Below, piece by piece: positions 1-5,553 of a stretch of DNA of 26,089 bases. Position 1 is the first letter of the stretch. Each line of letters opens with the position of its first letter. Under the pieces are notes generated by a model. That model was not told the origin of the DNA. It saw only the letters and a list, made by a program, of their open reading frames with translations, and made no database searches. Position numbers and translations under genes: made by a program. This DNA comes from SMWD01 sp002729875 (GTDB lineage Bacteria > Pseudomonadota > Gammaproteobacteria > Steroidobacterales > GCA-2729495): positions 1 to 26,089 of the forward strand of contig DASCMH010000023.1 in assembly GCA_036010905.1 (NCBI GenBank). Reading direction: 5' to 3'.

Positions 1-1
1 C

Positions 2-415
2 ACCGGCACCTCGGGTTGTAACTATGCCTACACCGGCACGGACTGCGGCTATAACGTCGATACCAGCACCGGCGAGATGGCGAGCCTGTTTTACGACTCG
101 CTGGGCAACCTGGCCTTCTACGACACCAGTGGCAATAGCCCGCAAAGCGGTTGGGGCCTGACCAATACCGGTCCGTTCACCAACCTCCAGTCCAGCTACT
201 ACTGGTCCGGTACGGAGTACGCGCCCGATACCTACGACGCGTGGGACTTCAGTTTCTACTTCGGCACGCAGGGCAACGGCAGCTATAAGTTCACCGGCTA
301 CTATGCGTTGGCTGTGCGCTCCGGTGATGTCGCCGCGGTTCCGGTTCCGGCTGCGGTGTGGCTGTTTGGATCGGCGTTGATGGGGCTGCTGGGTGTGCGG
401 CGCTGGCGGCGATGA
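2..415 (+). CDS. DUF1566-like PEP-CTERM surface protein, C-terminal part (5' end outside window)
   Basis: The frame is open from the window edge, so this is the C-terminal 137 residues of a longer protein; the internal ATG at 77 is not the real start. The visible part has the Gly/Tyr/Trp-rich pattern of the Lcl/DUF1566 domain (LFYDSLGNLAFYDTSGN, YYWSGTEYAP, YALAVRSGDV). It ends in a sorting tail: a Pro-Val-Pro-Ala-Ala motif (VPVPAAVWLFGSALMGLLG), one hydrophobic helix and a basic RRWRR terminus. In PEP-CTERM families this tail is recognised by an exosortase/archaeosortase-type transpeptidase, and the protein is exported to the surface, often in bacteria that make exopolysaccharide. The PEP motif is the VPxPA variant. 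The exact function is unknown. The exosortase itself is not in the window. The domain call rests on remembered family patterns and was not searched. Confidence 0.8.
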   Translation, partial: TGTSGCNYAYTGTDCGYNVDTSTGEMASLFYDSLGNLAFYDTSGNSPQSGWGLTNTGPFTNLQSSYYWSGTEYAPDTYDAWDFSFYFGTQGNGSYKFTGYYALAVRSGDVAAVPVPAAVWLFGSALMGLLGVRRWRR

Positions 416-443
416 CCGGGCTTGGTCATTTGTTGATTCGTTC

Positions 444-480
444 ATTTGGGGGGTGCCGGGGGGCATCCCCCCGGCCAAAT
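444..480. terminator. GC-rich hairpin after the PEP-CTERM gene, probable terminator
   Basis: About 30 bp after the stop codon lies a perfect 9-bp stem (GCCGGGGGG, 455-463, with its complement at 467-475) closed by a CAT triloop. An outer ATTTGG/CCAAAT pair (444-449 and 475-480) offers an alternative, overlapping fold. There is no U-tract directly after the stem, so it may terminate inefficiently or act as an mRNA 3'-end stabiliser. Confidence 0.5.
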
Positions 481-499
481 ACGTTTTGATTTAACGCGA

Positions 500-515
500 T
501 GGCGCGCTACGAGCA
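500..515 (+). promoter_or_regulatory. possible sigma-54 (-24/-12) promoter before the truncated DUF1566 gene
   Basis: TGGCGCG-CTAC-GAGCA matches the RpoN consensus TGGCACG-N4-TTGCA at 9 of 12 informative positions, with the GG and GC doublets at the required 10-base spacing. It lies about 145 bp before the ATG at 659. PEP-CTERM genes in some exopolysaccharide-producing bacteria are known to depend on RpoN with the PrsK/PrsR system. The -12 TT is missing, so this remains a weak candidate. Confidence 0.25.
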
Positions 516-658
516 TCTGCCGAGGAAGGGTCTACATAAAGCTGGTCTTGACCGATGGCGCAACACCGCGACAGGCCAGCAATAAAAACTAATCGACTTG
601 CTGACCCTGGCCGGAACTACCGGTGCTGTGTGCACGGCAAGTCATCAAGGAGACTCTT

Positions 659-904
659 ATGAAATATCTGCTGACAGCACTGGTACTGTTTTTTCTTGTA
701 GCCTCAGCCGAGGCAGCACTGATCGACCGCGGTGACGGTTTTATCTATGACGATGTTCAGGACATCACCTGGGCGCAGGACGCCAATATCAACGGTGCAG
801 CATCCTGGGCCGACCAGATGGCTTGGGCGGATGGTTACAGTCAGATCCATTCGGTGTGGGGGACCTGGCCGACCCAGGCCCTGATTAGCGGGTTTTTACT
901 CTGA
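659..904 (+). pseudogene. truncated DUF1566-like secreted protein (broken relative of the PEP-CTERM gene upstream)
   Basis: The start at 659 is chosen because AAGGAG (647-652) sits 6 nt before it and it begins a clear Sec signal peptide (MKYLLTALVLFFLVASAEA). An ATG-less extension to 623 has no such support. After the signal comes LIDRGDGFIYDDVQDITWAQDAN and WADQMAWADGYS, the typical N-terminal start of DUF1566-type PEP-CTERM proteins. The family is normally around 200 residues or more and ends in a sorting helix, but this reading frame stops after 82 residues. The similarity appears to stop near residue 60, and the last residues look foreign. The stop codon lies inside the sequence TTTTTACTCTGACCCCATT, suspected to be a mobile-element remnant. 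It is most likely a decayed fragment. A short secreted peptide gene cannot be excluded. Confidence 0.6.
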
Positions 905-911
905 CCCCATT
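893..911. repeat. short element-like sequence (TTTTTACTCTGACCCCATT) at the truncation point
   Basis: This 19-nt sequence, or its complement beginning AATGGGGTCAGAGTAAA, resembles one I recall as widely dispersed in proteobacterial genomes next to IS200-like/REP-associated tyrosine transposases. Here it lies between two convergent 3' ends and coincides with the end of a broken gene. No transposase is present. The identification is from memory only. Confidence 0.35.
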
Positions 912-921
912 CGCGCTTTGT

Positions 922-1419
922 TCAGTCGTCGGTAAGTTTGGTTGCCTGCCGGTTATCAGCGATGGCGGCGATCTTCCACCCGTCGGCAGTCTTGATAAGC
1001 AAATACACTTCTGTAAACGTGTTGAGATCAGGTTCGGTTGCACCGAGGCGAGTTGATTGGGTCCGGGTATTCGTCCAGACGGTCGCTACATCGCCGTCTG
1101 CCCGGGCAGCGAGTATTTCGATCTCGCGTTGGTAGGAACTGGTTGATGCGAACAACACCGGTGCGATGAGCGCCCAGTAGTCGGCAATGTTGGTGTGCAG
1201 TGAGTCGGGCGGTGCTTCCTCATGCTGAGACCTTAAGGTAAATTGTGCGCCGCCCTGGGCCAGCGTTGCAATCGCGGCATCTTTGTCTCTGGCCATAAAT
1301 GCAGCATTGAATGCGATGACGGTGTCTTCGGGGCTGTCTGGAGCGGCAATTGCCAGTGTTGAGCAGAGCATGCCGGCGAGCATCAGCTTAAGGATGCGCT
1401 GGGTAATAGTTACCTTCAT
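922..1419 (-). CDS. secreted SnoaL-like/NTF2-fold protein (DUF4440-like)
   Basis: The protein is 165 residues with a signal peptide (MKVTITQRILKLMLAGMLCSTLAIAA, probable cleavage after AIA-A). The mature part fits the NTF2-like/SnoaL-like fold: an N-terminal helix region with DSPEDTVIAFNAAFMARDKDAAIATLA, a middle with DYWALIAPVL, then strands ending in VYLLIKTADGWKIAAIADNRQ, the usual last strand of DUF4440-type proteins. A GGAG ribosome site lies 8 nt before the ATG on the minus strand. The gene is alone and converges with the truncated DUF1566 fragment. Such proteins are often small-ligand-binding or lyase-like, but no catalytic residues can be assigned. The cysteine at position 19 lies within the signal without a convincing lipobox, so a soluble periplasmic protein is more likely than a lipoprotein. 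Confidence 0.7.
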   Translation of the reverse strand: MKVTITQRILKLMLAGMLCSTLAIAAPDSPEDTVIAFNAAFMARDKDAAIATLAQGGAQFTLRSQHEEAPPDSLHTNIADYWALIAPVLFASTSSYQREIEILAARADGDVATVWTNTRTQSTRLGATEPDLNTFTEVYLLIKTADGWKIAAIADNRQATKLTDD

Positions 1420-1726
1420 TATTTGATCTCCGGTTAAATGTGCCTTTGATTTGTAGCTAAGTGGGGCTGAAGGGGCAATACGGGTAAACCGCAGTTTGCA
1501 GTGGAGGAGATAAACTCAGGTCGTTCCGGCCTTGCGCCGACCGATGGCAGGTTGGTGATTTTAGTTTAATTCAATGACTATGAAATAAGCCTTTGTAATA
1601 AAAAACCAATATAATTAGTTTCTTTATGATCGCCGGATGCTGATATGAGCGACTGCAATCCCGGTCGCCTCGACAGGGTGCGGGTCAGGGGGATAACCGT
1701 GCATATCCGTATCGGCACGGGTTCTT
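1420..1726. other. intergenic stretch without recognisable genes
   Basis: These roughly 300 bases separate the SnoaL-like gene from the tRNA-Leu promoter. I see no conserved reading frame; the minus-strand frames here have no recognisable content and one runs across the tRNA. An AT-rich part around 1560-1625 could hold the upstream region of the tRNA promoter. No repeat or hairpin of note is visible. Confidence 0.5.
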
Positions 1727-1732
1727 TATAAT
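1727..1732 (+). promoter_or_regulatory. -10 element of the tRNA-Leu promoter
   Basis: A perfect TATAAT hexamer lies about 20 bases before the mature tRNA 5' end, as expected for a stable-RNA promoter. No good -35 hexamer is seen at 16-18 bp upstream, so the promoter depends on a weak -35 or an activator. Confidence 0.5.
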
Positions 1733-1752
1733 GTATCCGATTTACAGTAACG

Positions 1753-1837
<85 letters not shown>

Positions 1838-1897
1838 CTTTCAGGCATCCGGACGGGTTCCCGGGTAACTAATTCAAGATAATGGAATATTGGAAAA

Positions 1898-3208
1898 ATG
1901 GCGGATTTGCAGGTATCTGTTGAGGCCCTGGAAGGGCTTGAAAAACGTATGACGGTCACTATCCCGGCCGCACTTATTGAAGCAGAGATCGACACCCGGT
2001 TGCTGTCGGTCGGGCGCAAGGCCAAGCTCAAGGGATTCAGGCCCGGCAAGGTTCCGCCGAAGGTTATTCGTCAGCATTATGGTGCCGGGGTGCGCCAGGA
2101 AGTGCTGAACGAGATGGTGCAGTCCAGCTATACGGCGGCGCTTGATCAGGAAAAGCTGCGGCCTGCGGCGATGCCCACGCTTGAACAGAGCGCCCCGGAA
2201 AGCGGCGCTGATTTCTCTTTTTCGGCGACATTTGAGATTTTTCCTGAATTTCAGCTGGATGGCCTTGATAAATTAGAAGTCGAGCGGATCGAAACCGAGA
2301 TAGGCGATCAGGATGTCGATGACATGTTGCAGACATTGCGTGCTCAGCGTGCGACCTGGAACCCGGTCGAGCGCAAGGTTGCCGACGGTGACAAGGTCAC
2401 GGTTGATTTTGAAGGCAAGGTTAAGGACCAGCCGATCGAGGGGGGAGTCGGGCAGGATGTGGAGATCATCATTGGTCAGGGCCAGATGCTTGAGGAGTTT
2501 GAAAAAAATCTACTCGGCTTGTCAGTTGGTGACGAGAAAACCTTCAACCTGAAGTTTAAGAAAGACTATCAGGCGGAGGAACTGGCCGGAAAGAAAGCGT
2601 CGTTTACGGTTAATGTCAAGGGGATTGCCGGGCAGGAGTTGCCGGATCTCGATGAGGAGTTCGTCAAGTCTTTTGGAGTCGAAAGCGGCGATATGGATGT
2701 GATGCTGACAGATGTGCGCAAGAACATGGAGCGTGAAGCGGAGGCAATGATTCAGGCGGATCTCAAACGACAGGTTATGGATCATCTGCTGGCGACCAAT
2801 CCGATCGACATTCCATCCGCGCTGATCCAGAGTGAAGCCGGTAACCTGCAATCTGAGGCGAAACGCAATCTGGGCATTAAAGACGAAGAGGTTAACGATC
2901 CGCGAGTACCGTCGCTAGATACTTATCTTGAAGCGGCCGAGCGCCGCGTAAGGCTTGGCTTGCTGGTGAGTGCCGTTATTGAGGAAAACAGCCTCAAGGT
3001 TGAACAGAGCAGGGTCAGGGACAAGATCGATGAGATGTGTGCGCCGTACGAAAAGCCTGAGGAATTCAAGCAGATCTACTTCCAGAATCCGCAATTACTC
3101 GCACAGGTCGAGAGTGGAGTCCTTGAGGAACAGGTCACTGAATGGCTGGTGGCACAGGCCAAGTTGACGGTAACGCCCAAAGCGTTCAGCGAATTGAGAG
3201 ACAGCTAG
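1898..3208 (+). CDS. tig: trigger factor, ribosome-associated chaperone / peptidyl-prolyl isomerase
   Basis: Trigger factor binds the ribosome beside the exit tunnel and shields nascent chains; its central domain is an FKBP-type prolyl isomerase. At 436 residues it is close to the usual 430-440. The N-terminal domain (about 1-120) contains the ribosome-docking loop GFRPGKVPP at 46-54, including the Phe-Arg pair that contacts ribosomal protein L23. The FKBP domain spans about 160-245 (DGDKVTVDFEGKV to ASFTVNVKGI). The helical C-terminal substrate cradle, made from two distant segments, fills the rest. The start ATG has only a weak upstream GGAA. The first residues MADLQVSVEALEGLEKR align with the usual MQVSVE start. 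It is followed by clpP after about 40 bp, probably as one operon. Confidence 0.97.
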   Translation: MADLQVSVEALEGLEKRMTVTIPAALIEAEIDTRLLSVGRKAKLKGFRPGKVPPKVIRQHYGAGVRQEVLNEMVQSSYTAALDQEKLRPAAMPTLEQSAPESGADFSFSATFEIFPEFQLDGLDKLEVERIETEIGDQDVDDMLQTLRAQRATWNPVERKVADGDKVTVDFEGKVKDQPIEGGVGQDVEIIIGQGQMLEEFEKNLLGLSVGDEKTFNLKFKKDYQAEELAGKKASFTVNVKGIAGQELPDLDEEFVKSFGVESGDMDVMLTDVRKNMEREAEAMIQADLKRQVMDHLLATNPIDIPSALIQSEAGNLQSEAKRNLGIKDEEVNDPRVPSLDTYLEAAERRVRLGLLVSAVIEENSLKVEQSRVRDKIDEMCAPYEKPEEFKQIYFQNPQLLAQVESGVLEEQVTEWLVAQAKLTVTPKAFSELRDS

Positions 3209-3236
3209 TCAGAGATTGAATTAATTAACATTTACT

Positions 3237-3242
3237 GGTGAG
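3237..3242 (+). promoter_or_regulatory. ribosome binding site that fixes the clpP start
   Basis: GGTGAG lies 7 nt before the ATG at 3250 and covers the in-frame GTG at 3238. The GTG would therefore be part of the ribosome site and not the start. Confidence 0.6.
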
Positions 3243-3249
3243 TAATAAC

Positions 3250-3879
3250 ATGGATACGCAAGCCCTGAATCTTGTTCCGATGGTGGTTGAACAGACCTCG
3301 CGAGGAGAACGTTCGTATGATATATATTCGCGTCTGCTGAAAGAGCGCGTGATTTTTGCGGTTGGCCAGGTTGAGGACAACATGGCGAATCTCATAGTTG
3401 CTCAGTTGTTGTTTCTTGAGTCGGAAAATGCGGATAAAGATATACACTTATATATAAATTCACCGGGAGGTTCGGTGAGCGCCGGTCTGGCAATCTACGA
3501 TTCGATGCAGTTTATCAGTCCGGATATCAGTACCATTTGCATCGGACAGGCGGCCAGCATGGGTGCTGTGTTACTGGCTGGTGGTGCGCAAGGCAAGAGA
3601 TTTTGTCTGCCTCATTCACGGATTATGATTCACCAGCCGATCGCTGGTTTTCAGGGTCAGGCATCCGATATCGATATTCACGCAAAAGAAGTGCTGCAGA
3701 CCCGTGAGCGGTTGAACCAGATCCTGTCCAAACATACCGGCAAATCGCTGGAACAGATCGCCAGGGACACGGATCGGGATAATTTCATGAGTGGTGAATC
3801 TGCCCTGGAGTACGGGATGATCGATACGATTTTGACGCGTCGCAGCGGATCGGTGCCGGGAAGCGGCAGCGAGGCCTGA
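3250..3879 (+). CDS. clpP: ATP-dependent Clp protease proteolytic subunit ClpP
   Basis: ClpP forms the double heptameric serine-protease chamber that degrades proteins unfolded by ClpX or ClpA. The product is 209 residues from the ATG at 3250; an in-frame GTG four codons upstream is possible but overlaps the ribosome site. The catalytic triad is clear: Ser103 in GQAASMGA, His128 in RIMIHQP and Asp177 in DTDRDNFM (numbered from this ATG). The short leader before LVPMVVEQTSRGERSYD, the usual start of mature ClpP, suggests a brief self-cleaved propeptide. The IYSRLLKERVIF segment that docks the unfoldase and the helix E region are standard. tig lies 41 bp upstream. clpX follows after about 200 bp and may have its own promoter. 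Confidence 0.97.
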   Translation: MDTQALNLVPMVVEQTSRGERSYDIYSRLLKERVIFAVGQVEDNMANLIVAQLLFLESENADKDIHLYINSPGGSVSAGLAIYDSMQFISPDISTICIGQAASMGAVLLAGGAQGKRFCLPHSRIMIHQPIAGFQGQASDIDIHAKEVLQTRERLNQILSKHTGKSLEQIARDTDRDNFMSGESALEYGMIDTILTRRSGSVPGSGSEA

Positions 3880-3924
3880 GCGGGATAGCCGGTAAAATTG
3901 CTTGGTTTCTCGCTTTTGGGCGGA

Positions 3925-3959
3925 ATTTTTCGGGTTATGCGCGGCGTTAGGCGAAAAAT
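3925..3959. other. inverted repeat between clpP and clpX
   Basis: ATTTTTCG (3925-3932) and its exact complement CGAAAAAT (3952-3959) can form an 8-bp stem with a 19-nt GC-rich loop. It could be an attenuator, an mRNA processing site or an operator. There is no T-tract behind it. The rest of the clpP-clpX gap shows no clear promoter. Confidence 0.3.
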
Positions 3960-4074
3960 GCGACTTAAGTTCGGCAAAATAGGCAGCATGCCTTTGCACG
4001 TTCGGCTTGTTGCGTGCTATATACGATACAACTGTTACTGACCGTATCGGCGGTGACTGATTTTAATATGGGTT

Positions 4075-4078
4075 GAGG
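4075..4078 (+). promoter_or_regulatory. ribosome binding site that fixes the clpX start
   Basis: GAGG ends 6 nt before the ATG at 4085 and overlaps the in-frame TTG at 4073, so the ATG is the start to use. Confidence 0.55.
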
Positions 4079-4084
4079 CAGCAC

Positions 4085-5404
4085 ATGTCGGACGAAACAC
4101 GGGGCAGAAACGAAGACGGCAAACTTCTGTATTGCTCTTTCTGTGGCAAGAGCCAGCACGAAGTACGCAAACTGATCGCCGGTCCCTCGGTGTTCATTTG
4201 CGATGAGTGCGTTGAATTATGCAATGACATCATCCGTGAGGAGCTTGATGACAGCACCGAGCAAAGCGATTCCAAGCTACCTACACCGATGGAAATCGAT
4301 GCGATACTTGATGAGTATGTCATTGGTCAGCAGAACGCAAAAAAAGTCCTGGCTGTAGCGGTTTATAACCATTACAAGCGGCTTGGTAATCGTGGCGAAG
4401 ATCGCGGCAAGGATGAGATCGAACTGTCAAAGAGCAATATTCTGCTGATCGGGCCGACCGGCTGCGGAAAAACACTGCTTGCCGAGACCCTTGCAAGATT
4501 GCTCAATGTGCCGTTCACGATTGCCGACGCGACGACCTTGACCGAGGCAGGTTATGTCGGCGAAGACGTTGAGAACATCATTCAGAAACTGTTGCAGAAA
4601 TGTGATTATGATGTTGAGAGGGCGCAGACCGGTATCGTTTATATCGACGAGATCGATAAGATTTCACGCAAGTCCGACAACCCGTCAATCACTCGTGATG
4701 TGTCCGGCGAAGGCGTACAGCAGGCGTTGCTGAAACTGATTGAAGGTACGATTGCCTCGGTTCCGCCCCAGGGAGGGCGCAAGCACCCGCAACAGGAATT
4801 CCTGCAGGTCGATACGACCAACATCCTGTTTATTTGCGGCGGAGCCTTCGCGGGGCTGGACAAGATTATCCGCGACAGGTCCGAGCATGGTGGCATCGGA
4901 TTTGTAGCCGAAGTCAAGAAGAGCGAAGAAAAGCCGAATATCGGTGAGTTATTGCACGATGTCGAACCGGCAGACCTGATCAAGTTTGGTCTGATTCCCG
5001 AGTTTGTCGGTCGACTGCCGGTCGTGGCGACACTCGAGGAACTCGATGAGGATGCCCTGGTAACCATTCTCGTCGAACCACGTAACGCACTGACGAAGCA
5101 ATACCAGAAATTGTTCGACATGGAGGGCGCTGAACTAGAGTTCAGGGAAGATGCGCTGCGGGCAATTGCCAATCGGGCCATGCAGCGCAAGACCGGTGCG
5201 CGCGGCCTGCGAACCATTCTTGAAGGCATCCTGCTGGAAACCATGTACGAGTTGCCGTCACTGACGAATGCCCGAAAGGTGGTGGTAGATGAGGCGGTTG
5301 TTACTGGAGAAATAACGCCTTACGTTATCCACGAATCAGATGAAACAGCGCCGCTGGCGCCGATTGATGAAGATCAGCTGTCAACAGGTTCGGACGGGCC
5401 CTGA
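4085..5404 (+). CDS. clpX: ClpX, AAA+ unfoldase of the ClpXP protease
   Basis: ClpX recognises tagged substrates such as ssrA-tagged proteins, unfolds them with ATP and threads them into ClpP. From the ATG at 4085 the protein has 439 residues (family about 420-430). The N-terminal zinc-binding dimer domain has Cys17, Cys20, Cys39 and Cys42. The AAA+ core shows Walker A GPTGCGKT and Walker B VYIDEIDK. The pore loops are GYVG and the RKH loop (GGRKHPQQEF), and the IGF loop that docks on ClpP appears as GGIGFVAEV. Sensor residues lie in GARGLR near the C-terminus. The last roughly 25 residues form an acidic, variable tail. It lies downstream of clpP in the same direction and upstream of lon. Confidence 0.97.
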   Translation: MSDETRGRNEDGKLLYCSFCGKSQHEVRKLIAGPSVFICDECVELCNDIIREELDDSTEQSDSKLPTPMEIDAILDEYVIGQQNAKKVLAVAVYNHYKRLGNRGEDRGKDEIELSKSNILLIGPTGCGKTLLAETLARLLNVPFTIADATTLTEAGYVGEDVENIIQKLLQKCDYDVERAQTGIVYIDEIDKISRKSDNPSITRDVSGEGVQQALLKLIEGTIASVPPQGGRKHPQQEFLQVDTTNILFICGGAFAGLDKIIRDRSEHGGIGFVAEVKKSEEKPNIGELLHDVEPADLIKFGLIPEFVGRLPVVATLEELDEDALVTILVEPRNALTKQYQKLFDMEGAELEFREDALRAIANRAMQRKTGARGLRTILEGILLETMYELPSLTNARKVVVDEAVVTGEITPYVIHESDETAPLAPIDEDQLSTGSDGP

Positions 5405-5415
5405 TTCAGCAGATA

Positions 5416-5444
5416 CTTGAGTAATGAGTACAACGCCCCCATAT
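5416..5444 (+). promoter_or_regulatory. heat-shock (sigma-32/RpoH-type) promoter of lon
   Basis: CTTGAGT (5416-5422) and CCCCATAT (5437-5444) are separated by 14 bp. The RpoH consensus is CTTGAAA and CCCCATNT with 13-15 bp between. It lies about 110 bp before the lon ATG and immediately after clpX, so lon can be induced on its own by heat or misfolded protein. The GCCCC and GGGGC around the -10 also form a small 5-bp inverted repeat. Confidence 0.8.
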
Positions 5445-5543
5445 AACTGGGGCAAAGGGTTGCAGAAACCGCTATTTTGCGATGTTGTTGCGCAGTATAG
5501 GGTTGCTCTGCCAATTAAGCCCGGTTGCGCATTTATAGATTTT

Positions 5544-5547
5544 GGAG
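5544..5547 (+). promoter_or_regulatory. ribosome binding site that fixes the lon start
   Basis: GGAG lies 6 nt before the ATG at 5554 and overlaps the in-frame TTG at 5542, which would otherwise give a 4-residue longer protein. Confidence 0.6.
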
Positions 5548-5553
5548 AATTTT

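Noticed and set aside
4639..5244. 201-residue minus-strand frame opposite clpX, rich in Ser/Arg
   Set aside because: The composition is that of a complementary shadow of a conserved gene, with no start signals.
5435..5452. GCCCC/GGGGC inverted repeat as a clpX terminator
   Set aside because: The stem is only 5 bp with no T-run, and the C-run is better explained as the -10 of the heat-shock promoter.
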